Positions 1 through 10,216 of a DNA stretch of 64,000 bases are shown one piece after another; the stretch's first letter is position 1, and each line of letters begins with the position of its first letter. The translations under genes and the position numbers were made by a program. This stretch comes from Dermatophagoides farinae (Eukaryota > Arthropoda > Arachnida > Sarcoptiformes > Pyroglyphidae). The notes beneath the pieces are model-generated. The model searched no databases. It was given only the letters and a program-made list of their open reading frames with translations, and was not told the DNA's origin. The stretch is taken from NCBI RefSeq assembly GCF_024713945.1, contig NW_027461521.1:188501-252500 (forward strand), in the 5' to 3' direction.

Positions 1-3000
1 GCAGCGTTGCTCACTTTGGAATAACGAATCGTGTTAATGATAACCTCAATAGAATGTTTCATTTTTCGAAAAACCAACATTTCATGGTTTAACAAAAGAG
101 CTGAAGAAACTTTAGTAGCGAATGTTAGCAAGTTAATAACGCAAGAATAATTTAAAATTAAGCAGTCCCACAATTGTTGGTTACAACTAAACATGATTGA
201 TTGTGATTTAGTCAAAACTTCTGGGTTGTCCTCTGCACTGAGTTCGTCTTCATCGTCACTGGAAACATAGTCTGCTTCATCTAGTTCTTTTTTTGAAATT
301 TTTGTAACTATTTCTTTCTTACCTCTAGAAATTTCTTTAGTCATAACCTCAAAAAGCCTGACGTTGTTGCTGCGTAAAATATTTTTTATCAGAATGTTCA
401 CGACGGTTATTAAGTCAAATACTCCGTTGAAGTTTGCCAATGAATTTGTCGAAATATTCTTTGGCAGTTGAAAAGTCGACACATCAACCGCAGAAAAAAT
501 TTTTGCGATGACTTCTGAATACAGAGAATAACACCAACATGCTTGTTCATTGGTAAAGAAAAAGTATAAAAATTTTGTAGTTTGATATGACGGTAAACAG
601 TGGAAGTTCACACAATAACCATTAATCTCCTCACTAATTAAATCAATCATTTCATAAATAAATGGTGTGCACAGTTTTTGCATTTCTTCAAAATGATTGC
701 ATTGAATAATGCAACGGGTAGTGTAGTTCAAACATGACTTCAAGACTGTTTTTGTGCTTTTCGTTAAACATGCAAAAAAAGCAGTATTCTCATCAATAAA
801 ATCTGAGAACTCATTGTCGGTTTGTTTTAAACTACTGATCTTGCGTGATAGCGTGCTGAAAAGCTCAAACAATGAAACCACTAAAAGATTAAAAAATAGA
901 TAACAAAAAGAATCGTCAACAAAGCTTTTAGAATATAGTAAAGTAAACATTTCTAAAACCAATTCCAATGTTTTGAACAGTTCAAAAGGAAATTTAATAA
1001 TTTCTCGAATGGAAACATTCCCTTTGCTTATTTTGTACAGTAAAGCTAGTTTTTCATGAATCATTATATCGTGAACAGGTGCGGATTCAAAGATAGATTT
1101 GTAAGTCATCTGAGATTTTACGTTAGAAATACATTGATTAATAAAATGAGTTGCTTTCGATACATAAGAAATATTTAAATCGTATGAAGTTTCGAGCAAC
1201 AGTTTATTCATTATCAGGCTAATCATTTTCAAAGCTTCTTTATTCCAAACAATATCAAACCTCGTAAACAAAGTACTTAGGAAGCAACGTGACTTTTTAG
1301 ATCTACTTCTGGTGACGTTGGTAAAAATCAAATACATTAAAATTTCTTTGTTAACGTCGTCGCCTAGCGCGAAAGACATTGATCCTAGTTCAGTTTGTAT
1401 AGCCTTTAAAAACCCGTGCTTTGAGTTAATACACAGTTCTAACTTTTCGTATAAGTCCGCGGTAACAACTCGGCGACCGAAAATTGCAGTGCTGTTTTGT
1501 TTGATAAATTTTAAACAAAGAATATGGCACTTTTTATTGTCCAAAAGTAAAAGGTGATTCAACACCAAATCATAAACAACTTGATAAATGTTTACATCAT
1601 CGGCAGATTTTTTTTTGGTTGCAAGCATTGAATTTTTAGAAAGTGGCATAAGCTCATTTACAATTTCAAGAAGTGAATTGATAATACTTTGCTTAGACTC
1701 GGTAGCAATATTATCGTATAAGTCATTTAATTGTTCGGTTGTAAAAACAAGTGAAATAATTTTTTTAGAATGAACAACACTGATTTTTTTAAGTAATAAA
1801 CTGATCAGCTCAGTTGCCAAAATTAGTTGTAGATCTGCAAACGTCGCTTCAGAACGTTGATACTCGTAATTCATCTCATTTTTAAAGCTAGAAACAATTT
1901 GTCTAACAAAGTTAATCATGAATTCCAGGTATCGGATTCGATTTATCACGATGTTTGCAGTACTGAAGTTAATGATAGATACATCAGGCAATCTATTTGC
2001 TAAAATCTTAACTTGTTGCACATTGAACTTGAGATAATAATTTAAAAGCGTTGTGTACGGTTCTTGTTCATCATAAGATCTTTCAAAGCTTAAATTTAAT
2101 TCGTCAACCAAATTATGATTTGATACTTTGGTATTAGAAAATGTAGAAACGATTTTTTTTAAACAATACAATTGCAAAAAAAACAAGTTTGAGTGAAGAT
2201 CTTTAATGTTGACGTTTAATCGAACAGCTGTGGCAATTAACTGGTTTATCACCGGAGAAAATGAATAATAGCTTTGAAACCAAAAAGCGTTAAACATCAT
2301 AGAATATACATAGTAAGTGAATTTGTTTTTGAACTCCAGAGACGCGTCAGAAGATTTGTTGTAATCGAAACTTTTAATCGAATCATAACATTTTATGCAT
2401 TTGTCAATTAAATCACTTTTTGTTCTAGCAGAATCTAAAGCATTTGGTAAGCTTACGAGCTCCATTTGATTTTTTAACAAAGCTGACAACGAATTTTGGA
2501 GCGTACTTTGGGTTTGTAGCTTCGTGTTTTCGCTGTGGCTGCTGGCGAATGTGCGAACCTTTTGAACCAGAGACTCTAAAAGTTTTGCAAGTAAATTTTG
2601 AGCAGAGTAGGAAACAGCTAAATTAGGAAAACTTACGCACGAAATTAGATTTTCAATTAAATTATTTAACGTATCATTGCCTATTGTAAGTTCGAGATTT
2701 GATAGTTTCGAGTTTTCTATGAATTTCGAAAAAACTGAAAAAACGCAAACAGAAGTCAGAACAAACCGGAAGTCTAAGTCTAGATAATTGAACGCTGCAG
2801 TTTTAACAGCATTGAAATACGGACAACAAGTCAACTTGTTGTTGATACACAAATGATCATTAACCAGTGATGCGAAGTCGTGAAAGCTCAGGTCAACGCC
2901 TTTCATTAAATTTCTCCAATGGAATAAAACTTCATTCAAATGGGAGAAGTTTTTTTTATCGCGCAAGATATCTGTCAAGAAAAGCAAAGACTTTTTTGAA

Positions 3001-4820
3001 CCCTCATTACGGAAACAAGACAGTTGCTGGAGTATCGCGTTAGAACTCAGTGAATTATTCAACTTGAGGCTGTTTCTGTCACCTACCGTATAAAACAAAC
3101 AAGATTCTATAAGTGCTAAGGTTTTTTTCGAAACTTCCTTCATGTCAGTAAAGTTATTTTCCAAGAGCGAAGTTAAAAACTGTAAAGTTTTGGTCAAACT
3201 TGTTTCGTCAAGCTGGCATTCGTAACGATTAAATACATTCTCACTTAGATAAAAAAATATATCAATTTGAGTAACATATTTCTTCTGTGCTTTGACAACA
3301 TAGGAAGGTAGAAGCAAATCGCTGAAAAAACTTAAACAGAATAGCGCTGAATCAGGAACGTAGGTCGCGTCAGAAAAAAAATTTTCGTTCAAAGAATTAT
3401 AGATGTGTACAAATTGATCGAGAGGCAACAGTTGAAACGAACGTTTCAAAAGCAAAATTCGATTTTCAATCGGTAGCATTGTGTCGTTAATTATTAGAAC
3501 TGCCAAGCAGTAATATATGGATTCCTTATATTTAGATTCTTTGTAGTAGTTAAATAAAAGAGCATTTTTTTCTGACTTCCAATCACATTCAGCGATTAAC
3601 AATAAATAATGGATCAAACGTTTAAAACTTAACGGTAAGTTAGATTTACATATTGAGTCTAGAAATTTTTCCAAATTACCTTCTAAACATTCCTTTAGCT
3701 GATTTCTCATAAGTACAGTGTAGTAATAAAAAATTGAACAGAAGATGTAATACTGATCAGGTTTGTCAGACGAATAGTTTTCAAAAAACTGAGAGAAAAA
3801 ATCAAGTATAGTGAACACTATATTAGCATCGAAACTAGTTTTTGAGTTGAATGAACAAGAAAGAAAAATGTAAGCATAGTCGTGAAATTTTTCTTTGTTC
3901 AGACTCCATTCTCTAGATGCAGTAATAACATCCATAATTTTTTTCAAATTCATATTGTGGTAGGCAAACTCATCATCTGCTGAGTTGGTATCAGTCGAAT
4001 TAAAACTGCTTTCAAAACATTCATCATCAATTTCATGTGTTTCATTTAAGGTTGCACTCGTATCTAACTCTAACCCGAACACCAAGTTTGCGAAAACGCT
4101 ATGAGCTAAATCGTCTGAAATGACAGTGTTAATTATTTTTTTTACGTTTTTGCTAAACAAGATTTTATCGTTCGCAGTTTTTCGTAAAGCGTATCCAAGC
4201 GATTGAGCAGAAAATTCTCGAACATACAGTTTTTTGGAATGCAGAAAAAACTGAACATAAGTTTCGACGTAAATATTGTCAAAATCTCGGTGATAGTCGC
4301 TAAAAACAAACAAAAGGTAGCTTAAAAATTCTAATAGCTCTACTATTAGCGCTGAATTCGAAAGCGTAGATAAGAAATAAAACGCAAGTTTAATAACGTC
4401 GCACAAAAACTCCAAATTGATGTTCTTGTTTAAATCTCGCACCAAAGCTATAATCAAACCGAACAAAAAACACGGAAACGTTCTAGCATCAATTATACAC
4501 GAGATAATTTTAGCGTAAATTTCTTTGGAATAGTACAAAATCCCCACAATGTTGGTACATAATGGAGACACGGCCAAGTAAAACTGCTTAAAGCACTCTT
4601 CTTTGACTTCTTTTAATTGAAATTCAAGGTTAGCGTGAAAATACGATTCGTAAGTATCGTCAGCTGCTAGACTGGAGTCGTGCAAAGGTTTAAGGGAGTG
4701 TACACGTAGTCCATCTTGTTTTTGAAAATTAAAAAACGCAGCATATGGACTAACGTTTAAGTTTCTAAGAGTTTCATAGAATCCTATAAACGTGTGATTT
4801 TTTTTTTCTACCTTAACCAT
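1..4820 (-). CDS. UTP20: UTP20-like HEAT-repeat protein, partial (C-terminus beyond left edge)
   Basis: An open frame starts at the ATG at 4820 and runs off the left edge without a stop, about 1,606 codons in one exon. The translation is almost entirely amphipathic helix, as expected of a HEAT/ARM solenoid. Near residue 195 it has a YVREFSAQSLGYALRK stretch that resembles the conserved 'R-K-F-A-A-E-S-F' helix near the N-terminus of UTP20/DRIM. An acidic SSDDEDELSAED patch lies near residue 1515. UTP20 is a roughly 2,700-residue component of the U3 snoRNP/SSU processome in the nucleolus, so a protein longer than 1,600 residues with no enzymatic motif fits. The gene lies 70 bp downstream of, and in the same direction as, an ESF2/ABT1-like gene that works in the same process. 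The family call rests on one motif, size and context. Another giant HEAT protein is possible. Confidence 0.65.
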   Translation of the reverse strand, partial: MVKVEKKNHTFIGFYETLRNLNVSPYAAFFNFQKQDGLRVHSLKPLHDSSLAADDTYESYFHANLEFQLKEVKEECFKQFYLAVSPLCTNIVGILYYSKEIYAKIISCIIDARTFPCFLFGLIIALVRDLNKNINLEFLCDVIKLAFYFLSTLSNSALIVELLEFLSYLLFVFSDYHRDFDNIYVETYVQFFLHSKKLYVREFSAQSLGYALRKTANDKILFSKNVKKIINTVISDDLAHSVFANLVFGLELDTSATLNETHEIDDECFESSFNSTDTNSADDEFAYHNMNLKKIMDVITASREWSLNKEKFHDYAYIFLSCSFNSKTSFDANIVFTILDFFSQFFENYSSDKPDQYYIFCSIFYYYTVLMRNQLKECLEGNLEKFLDSICKSNLPLSFKRLIHYLLLIAECDWKSEKNALLFNYYKESKYKESIYYCLAVLIINDTMLPIENRILLLKRSFQLLPLDQFVHIYNSLNENFFSDATYVPDSALFCLSFFSDLLLPSYVVKAQKKYVTQIDIFFYLSENVFNRYECQLDETSLTKTLQFLTSLLENNFTDMKEVSKKTLALIESCLFYTVGDRNSLKLNNSLSSNAILQQLSCFRNEGSKKSLLFLTDILRDKKNFSHLNEVLFHWRNLMKGVDLSFHDFASLVNDHLCINNKLTCCPYFNAVKTAAFNYLDLDFRFVLTSVCVFSVFSKFIENSKLSNLELTIGNDTLNNLIENLISCVSFPNLAVSYSAQNLLAKLLESLVQKVRTFASSHSENTKLQTQSTLQNSLSALLKNQMELVSLPNALDSARTKSDLIDKCIKCYDSIKSFDYNKSSDASLEFKNKFTYYVYSMMFNAFWFQSYYSFSPVINQLIATAVRLNVNIKDLHSNLFFLQLYCLKKIVSTFSNTKVSNHNLVDELNLSFERSYDEQEPYTTLLNYYLKFNVQQVKILANRLPDVSIINFSTANIVINRIRYLEFMINFVRQIVSSFKNEMNYEYQRSEATFADLQLILATELISLLLKKISVVHSKKIISLVFTTEQLNDLYDNIATESKQSIINSLLEIVNELMPLSKNSMLATKKKSADDVNIYQVVYDLVLNHLLLLDNKKCHILCLKFIKQNSTAIFGRRVVTADLYEKLELCINSKHGFLKAIQTELGSMSFALGDDVNKEILMYLIFTNVTRSRSKKSRCFLSTLFTRFDIVWNKEALKMISLIMNKLLLETSYDLNISYVSKATHFINQCISNVKSQMTYKSIFESAPVHDIMIHEKLALLYKISKGNVSIREIIKFPFELFKTLELVLEMFTLLYSKSFVDDSFCYLFFNLLVVSLFELFSTLSRKISSLKQTDNEFSDFIDENTAFFACLTKSTKTVLKSCLNYTTRCIIQCNHFEEMQKLCTPFIYEMIDLISEEINGYCVNFHCLPSYQTTKFLYFFFTNEQACWCYSLYSEVIAKIFSAVDVSTFQLPKNISTNSLANFNGVFDLITVVNILIKNILRSNNVRLFEVMTKEISRGKKEIVTKISKKELDEADYVSSDDEDELSAEDNPEVLTKSQSIMFSCNQQLWDCLILNYSCVINLLTFATKVSSALLLNHEMLVFRKMKHSIEVIINTIRYSKVSNA

Positions 4821-4890
4821 CAATTTTAAGCATTATTCACAGGCACTTATTTTTTTTTTCGAAAAAAAGAAAAATCACATTATTACTTAA

Positions 4891-5361
4891 TTATTTAACC
4901 GCATTATTCTGAATCTGTTTCTTGTGTTCATATCTGTCCTCGAGATATTTATTAAGTTCGATGTCTCTAAGCGATTTTTCACTGGCAATTCTTGCACGTT
5001 GGTAATGAGCTTTAAGATAGCCATAGTTCTTTATATCCTTCCACTCGACACCCTTTAAATATGTAACATGGATTAAAACTTCATTTTTTTGCGACTTACT
5101 TTTAGAACTCAACATTTGTTGATTAAATAAACACGCTGCTTTCTTCGCATCTCGCTTGTTTTCGTACTCAATCCAGCCCTCATCAAAATTTTTTTTTTTT
5201 TTTGCTAACTTCTTCACTGAGCTTGATTTGTTCGCAGTTTCGGACTCATTCCGAGATTTCAAATACAATCTAGTGATTTTTCCTGACTTTTCAAACAAAG
5301 TTCGAACTTCTTTTGGTGTTATTAAACTAGGTAGATTTGAAACATAAATGATTCCAACCAT
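4891..5361 (-). CDS. ESF2: ESF2/ABT1-like RRM protein (18S rRNA processing)
   Basis: A 156-residue protein from the ATG at 5361. Residues 1-90 form an RRM-like domain: VGIIYVSNLP as RNP2-like strand, then a lysine/serine-rich insert, then the conserved KKKNFDEGWIEYENKRDAKKA. That last segment is the hallmark of ESF2/ABT1, an SSU-processome factor that recruits the helicase Dbp8 in yeast. The basic C-terminal helix (YLKAHYQRARIASEKSLRDIEL) also fits the family. The usual acidic N-terminal extension is missing and the protein begins at the RRM. An upstream exon is conceivable, because TATAG immediately precedes the ATG on the coding strand, but no plausible first exon was found. It sits between a zinc-finger gene and the UTP20-like gene, all on the minus strand. 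Confidence 0.75.
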   Translation of the reverse strand: MVGIIYVSNLPSLITPKEVRTLFEKSGKITRLYLKSRNESETANKSSSVKKLAKKKKNFDEGWIEYENKRDAKKAACLFNQQMLSSKSKSQKNEVLIHVTYLKGVEWKDIKNYGYLKAHYQRARIASEKSLRDIELNKYLEDRYEHKKQIQNNAVK

Positions 5362-5507
5362 CTATAAATTAATTAATATAGTTATATCATGAAAGTGAAT
5401 TTTTAATTATTTATTACAAAAATTTTACGAGCTACACGTCAACAAAATAAAAATCATTGATCATAAGAAAAATGTTGAACTCAGCTAATATCATGGTTTA
5501 AAAAATG

Positions 5508-6603
5508 CTAATCATTAGCGACTTTTTTGTTAATTTTCTTCATCTCTAAAGCGTTTTCATTTAAAATTGTTGATTCAACGTTCTCTGGTATTGCAAGGTC
5601 AATCGTACAACCGGATTGCTTTCCCATAGAATTAATTTTATTAATGAGGTAACTTAAATACTTCCAATACTGACTTTCTAAATGCTTTCTTGTTAATTTG
5701 CAGTAAACAATTTTTCTGAAGTGGACACGTAAGTCCGGCATTCGTGAAGTGAATTTCCCACAATAATTGCAAACGACACCTTTCGAAACGCGCGAATAGC
5801 AAAAATGGACGCCAGGTTTTTCATTGATAACAGTTGTATTGCAAACAAAACAATACCACTGTTTAAGTAAGAAACACGAGTTTAGAAATTTGATGTCTTG
5901 TTTCAATTCTCCAAGAATCTGTTTCTCAACCCACAACAACTTGGAATTCACATCGAAAAAAGCTCCGGAAGGACTAGATTTGTTCATTTTTTCAGTGTTG
6001 TTTATCTTTCCATCCAATACTGCATTCAAACTATCAAGATTAGCCAAGTAAGCATTAGCATTGTTGCTACTTTGATGCAAATGATTTTCTAAATCTTGAA
6101 TAACATCGTATCGCAGATTGCCGCGAGAATCGTGCAAATGTATGTGTTCGTCTGCGTCGCTGAGTTCACCATGTTTTTTATCAATACTGTGGTTGTTAGT
6201 TTGTAAGCCAGAGTAAATTTTTGAAGTTTGATCCAAGATTTTTCGAATAGGAGAAGATAGTTCAGGTAAGCTAGTTTGGTTCAAATTAGTAACAGGGTCA
6301 GTTAATTCACTGGACTTCGACAAAGAAATCAAGTTGCATATTACAGGATCAATTTGCTTGCTGTTGCCCGAAAAATTTTCAATTAATGAAGAATTTGAGT
6401 AAATTCTAAAAGTTAAATTTTTTTTTAACGTACTTAACTAAATTATTATCAGTTTTTAGCCGAGTGTAAATATTTTTAATTTCTCCGAAAACTAAAGAAA
6501 TAGCACTCATACAGGTTTCCTGATTTAAAATAACGGTCTGCTGGAGTTTTTCAACAGCTTCTTCTAGTTTAGTTATCCTCAAACTAAGTTCACAGTCAGG
6601 CAT
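5508..6603 (-). CDS. Coiled-coil / C-terminal zinc-finger protein, two exons, unrecognised
   Basis: Two frames join through a 28-nt intron: exon 1 6434-6603, intron 6406-6433 (GTACGT...TTTTAG), exon 2 5508-6405. The result is 355 residues from the ATG at 6603. The N-terminus (about residues 5-45) is a heptad-like coiled coil (ITKLEEAVEKLQQTVILNQ). A long polar middle follows. Around residues 240-285 are paired metal-ligand candidates: CFVC, HFC, CNYC and RVHF, which suggests a C2H2/C2HC zinc binding unit. The C-terminus is lysine-rich. I do not recognise the family. Without the intron, the downstream exon would have to start at a TTG, which supports the join. Tandem with its minus-strand neighbours (146 bp and 84 bp gaps). 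Confidence 0.6.
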
Positions 6604-6687
6604 GGTACGTAATGGTAAGATAGAAACACGTGTGTGCTTGCAAATTTAAGCAGTTTAGCTTTAATGCAAAGAAATATGTATGAAAAA

Positions 6688-8322
6688 TTATAGGCTAGCA
6701 CAAATACAAGTGATATCATCAACGATACCTTCTTCAGCTAACCATACTTCACAAGAAGCTTTAATAATCAAGTCTAAAAAAATTTGAAAAAAAAAATACT
6801 TACCAGCAGATTCTTTAGGACCGTGCCTACCACTGATCGAAGCACATTTCTGAGTAGAAATGAATTCCCAAACTCCGTCTGAAGCCAGGATTACCAACAA
6901 ATCATCAGGGTCAATTCTATATGTGTTAACTGCAGGGATTGAAGAAACCCCGCACACTGACGCTTTGATATCTCCGAGAGCACGCGACATTGAAAGACCA
7001 GGTAACTTAACACCGGGAGCGAAAACTCGATGACACACATCACCTTCCAAAAGTTTAACTGACGCGCCCGCTTGCTCAATCCTCGCTCGTTCTTCTGGCA
7101 TTTCTGGTTTATGATCTTGAGTTAAAGAAACACCAATTACGTTCTTGCCACTTTTCTTCGTTACAATAGCTCTACTATCTCCAACGTGGCCAACTGTAAT
7201 TGATTCTCCTCTAACAAGTACAATAACGGCCGTAGTTCCACTTAGTTTAGCGTTGAAACCTCCGACTATGTGACCAGACGTTATTTCGATCAACTCTTGA
7301 GTTTGCGAAAAAGCGCGCGTCATAGCAGAATGAATATTAGTTTCGAACTCGACGTCACTTAATATTAAATAAGGCAAAAGTTTCTGCACAAAATTACTTA
7401 TTAAGTGTCCATGCTGTCCATGACCGTCAAAAATTCCATAAAGTGCATATTCAGGAGTTTTCAGAATGAAAAAATCGTCTTGGTTTGTATATTGTAACTT
7501 AATGCCTTTTTTGCAAATAACCGCAATATCATGAGAATTCATCAAATTAGAATAGTAATGGTAATCGCGAATCCGCCTAGTAGATTGACTAGTATAGGCA
7601 ATAACTGATTCAGTAAGAAAATCTTTATCTAATGCATCTATTCTTCGGCCAAAAACGCAAAACCAATCCGTAGATCGGATGTGTGGTCTGATCATTTTTA
7701 AATTTGCGTATCTAACAAAGCCGCGTTTTTTATCCACTAGCGAATAAAGCAAATCAGTTACGCATTTTTTCTGTAGTTCTTCCTCTAACGAATCTTCAAT
7801 GATACATTCAGTTGCAGATAAAGTTAGACGCTTTCTTCTTATCGGTTTAATATCATTTTGAAAAAATGAATCTTCTGGTATGCCGCAACTACATCTGTGG
7901 CATATTCTTTTACTTTCAACGTTGTCGTAATCAGAGAGAATACTTAAATTACTAATTCTTGTAATCGGAATGGGTGAATAAGGCGACAACTTTTCTTTTG
8001 AATTCTTTAACGCGTCACAGAGTGGCATAAATTTATCCCGAAATGCTCGAAGGCAAGTATACTTAAAATGTAATTTTTGAACATTATCTAATTCATTATC
8101 ATTATTTTCTTTTATAAATGGAGATTCATTATATAATGCAGCTTTAAAAAAATTAGAGTTCTCAACCGAATCGCTTGTATGATTTTTATTAGTTTCTTTG
8201 TTAAGTTTGCAAACCCGTTTTGTAGTCTTTGCCACAAAAAATGTTTCTATTGATTTTCGCCTGCGGTAATTCGCCAACAATGAACTTTCTCTCTTGTGTG
8301 GACTAACCGAATCAAGCTTCAT
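6688..8322 (-). CDS. PP2C-type (PPM) Ser/Thr protein phosphatase
   Basis: Starts at the ATG at 8322. The C-terminal half carries the full PPM catalytic set in order: YGIFDGHGQHGH, VGHVGDSRAIV, LTQDHKP, GLSMSRALGD, LVILASDGVWEF and the terminal DDITCICA. The metal-binding aspartates are therefore all present. The first ~230 residues are a poorly conserved basic extension with a CxC-type cluster (CHRCSCG). A 30-nt segment at 6774-6803 is GTAAGT...TTTTTTTAG and almost certainly an intron. It is in frame with no stop, so the gene also reads through as 544 residues. Splicing gives exons 6804-8322 and 6688-6773, 534 residues, and restores the family's helix before DDIT (ESADLIIKASCEVWLAEEG). The substrate is unknown. 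Confidence 0.9.
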   Translation of the reverse strand: MKLDSVSPHKRESSLLANYRRRKSIETFFVAKTTKRVCKLNKETNKNHTSDSVENSNFFKAALYNESPFIKENNDNELDNVQKLHFKYTCLRAFRDKFMPLCDALKNSKEKLSPYSPIPITRISNLSILSDYDNVESKRICHRCSCGIPEDSFFQNDIKPIRRKRLTLSATECIIEDSLEEELQKKCVTDLLYSLVDKKRGFVRYANLKMIRPHIRSTDWFCVFGRRIDALDKDFLTESVIAYTSQSTRRIRDYHYYSNLMNSHDIAVICKKGIKLQYTNQDDFFILKTPEYALYGIFDGHGQHGHLISNFVQKLLPYLILSDVEFETNIHSAMTRAFSQTQELIEITSGHIVGGFNAKLSGTTAVIVLVRGESITVGHVGDSRAIVTKKSGKNVIGVSLTQDHKPEMPEERARIEQAGASVKLLEGDVCHRVFAPGVKLPGLSMSRALGDIKASVCGVSSIPAVNTYRIDPDDLLVILASDGVWEFISTQKCASISGRHGPKESAGKYFFFQIFLDLIIKASCEVWLAEEGIVDDITCICASL

Positions 8323-8513
8323 ATATGCTCTAAAATGTTTTTTGCATAAACACGATTAGTTTTTTATTTTGAAATAATAATAAATTAGACTTACAAAAAA
8401 ATATTTCTTTAAATTTATTTTGTATTTATTTTAGTACTACGAATTTAAAGTTCCAGGTCTGGACTAAATAATTTTTCAAGCACTACTTTTTTTTCATATC
8501 TTAAAACAAAATT

Positions 8514-9170
8514 ATGAATTTTAACGGCGAAAAAAAAAAGTTAAGCCCGGAACTAGCAAAAGCCTTGTATAACTATTTAAATGAAAATGATTTTTTGAAG
8601 ACTGCCAAAAGATTTCAAAAGGAATATGGGGTTGATTTTGCTCATGTCGAAGGAAATGATTTACGCCTAGATCGACTTTTCAATAAAATCGAAATCGAAT
8701 ACGAAACTTATAAAAAGAGTTCCACAAAACAGAAATCCAAAGTAACAAAAAAGAAAAAAAAAACAAAACACTTAGAATCAGTTCCCACATCTGCTGAACC
8801 TGCGGAACAATCTGAGTTAACTACAATAGAAAATTTTAACGTGTCAGATAATAAATTAATATTAAGCGCAGACCTAAATGATAACGATCAAATTTCGTGT
8901 AAAAACAATGCGCAAGACCAAAAAAAAAAGATCAAAATCGCTGAACTCAAAAGAATCAAGCCTACCGATAATGTTAATTTAGAATCCTTCAAAAAACAAA
9001 AACTCATGGTCATTAATAATAGTTATAATAAACAAACTGCAGAAAAATTTTCTTCATGTCAAGGAAAAAAATTTAACAAAGAAAAGCGAAAAAAAAAAAA
9101 TTCTGTTTGGACTGGTAGTGGAACAATTGGTGAACAGTCTAATTCTATTTTTTTTTCAGATTCAGACTAA
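8514..9170 (+). CDS. LisH-domain lysine-rich protein (SRP40/NOLC1-like)
   Basis: A 218-residue protein from the ATG at 8514. Residues ~12-45 (ELAKALYNYLNENDFLKTAKRFQKEYG) match a LisH dimerisation motif. The rest is low-complexity, dominated by lysine runs with interspersed serine and acidic patches, and ends in a serine/aspartate tail. An N-terminal LisH followed by a lysine/serine-rich disordered region is the layout of yeast Srp40 and animal Nopp140, nucleolar snoRNP chaperones. That fit is structural rather than by close sequence match, so the function is inferred. It is divergently arranged with the PP2C gene (191 bp shared upstream region) and lies 84 bp before the pantothenate kinase gene. 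Confidence 0.6.
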   Translation: MNFNGEKKKLSPELAKALYNYLNENDFLKTAKRFQKEYGVDFAHVEGNDLRLDRLFNKIEIEYETYKKSSTKQKSKVTKKKKKTKHLESVPTSAEPAEQSELTTIENFNVSDNKLILSADLNDNDQISCKNNAQDQKKKIKIAELKRIKPTDNVNLESFKKQKLMVINNSYNKQTAEKFSSCQGKKFNKEKRKKKNSVWTGSGTIGEQSNSIFFSDSD

Positions 9171-9254
9171 AAAATACTTAATATATCATAATTGTTAATT
9201 ATTTTCTTTTTTCAGTTACAAATCTTTTATTATAAAAACAGAATTAAAGGTGAA

Positions 9255-10118
9255 ATGAATGTTACCAAAGTGGCGATAGATTATGGAGCTACTTCAGTTA
9301 AAATAGGTATATTTGTTCAGTCAGACAAATTTGAGACTTTAATATCTCATATATATCAAAACCAACTTATAGCATCGAAGATAAAACTAACTTGCAAACC
9401 GATGCTGGATAATGACAATGATTGCCTTTTACTTATAGCAGACTTGAGAAATGATTCTCGCGCCTTAACTTCGTTCATTCGCGATTTAAACATATCTGAT
9501 GAAATTATTTTAGTAGGCATAAAGTCGAATTCTATATATAAAACACTCAGCATTGACAGTAACTTGACACTTCGTCAGATCGACGAAATGACAGCCCTTT
9601 CATCTGGCGTTATTACCTGTATTAAAAATAATTGGTACGCCTACGGGAATTCCAAAGAAGAGCATCAGCTATTAGGTAAGAAAATATTGGTTGCTAGTTT
9701 CGGAACTGGCACATCATTATTATTAATTGACGAACAGTTAGAAATCAAACGTATAGGTGGCACTTGTTTAGGAGCGACTACATTAAGCGGTATAAAGCGT
9801 ATTTTCGAATTGGAAACTGTCGATAATATTACTACCAGTCTAATTTCAGATTTTTGTCATATACTAACACTTTATCTCATTTCAAACAATTGTGATTTGT
9901 AAGTTTTAAAATTCACTCTAAATAGTTTTAGCCTCATTGTCGTTGGTTCCATATTTCAATTTCATAATGAATTAATGACAGAAATGAAAAATACTTTTCT
10001 TGCCTGTTATGATGAAATTATTAACATCTCAGATACAAAAGTCATTAGAAAAAATCCGAAACTTGTTTCTCTCTATTATCCTGCGTTTGTAAATGTCATA
10101 GGGGCAAACTTCAATTAA
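9255..10118 (+). CDS. PANK: Pantothenate kinase (type II family), two exons
   Basis: Exon 1 9255-9898, 33-nt intron 9899-9931 (GTAAGT...TTTTAG), exon 2 9932-10118, 276 residues. The ATG at 9255 is chosen over in-frame TTG codons upstream because it starts directly at the phosphate-binding motif (VTKVAIDYGATSVKIGIF). Family landmarks follow: QIDEMTALSSG (the conserved D-E segment), ASFGTGTS, IGGTCLGATTL, and after the intron LIVVGSIFQ and a C-terminal VNVIGANF, which equals the 'lGAiGAF' end of PanKs. It phosphorylates pantothenate, the first step of CoA synthesis. The protein is short compared with animal PanKs and close to the bacterial type II size. The P-loop has Tyr-Gly-Ala where DxGGT is usual. 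A nearer TAG at 9925 was rejected as acceptor because it leads to an early stop. Confidence 0.85.
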
Positions 10119-10216
10119 CTCAGTTGAGATTTTGTCATAATTTTTTTTAATTAGACAATCGTTTGACTATATCAATGATGGAATAAAAAATTACTATCAT
10201 GTTATAAAATTAAAAA

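Noticed and set aside
1312-2626. Plus-strand ORFs of 60-81 codons inside the left-edge gene
   Set aside because: They are shadows of the long minus-strand UTP20-like frame, with no conserved sequence.
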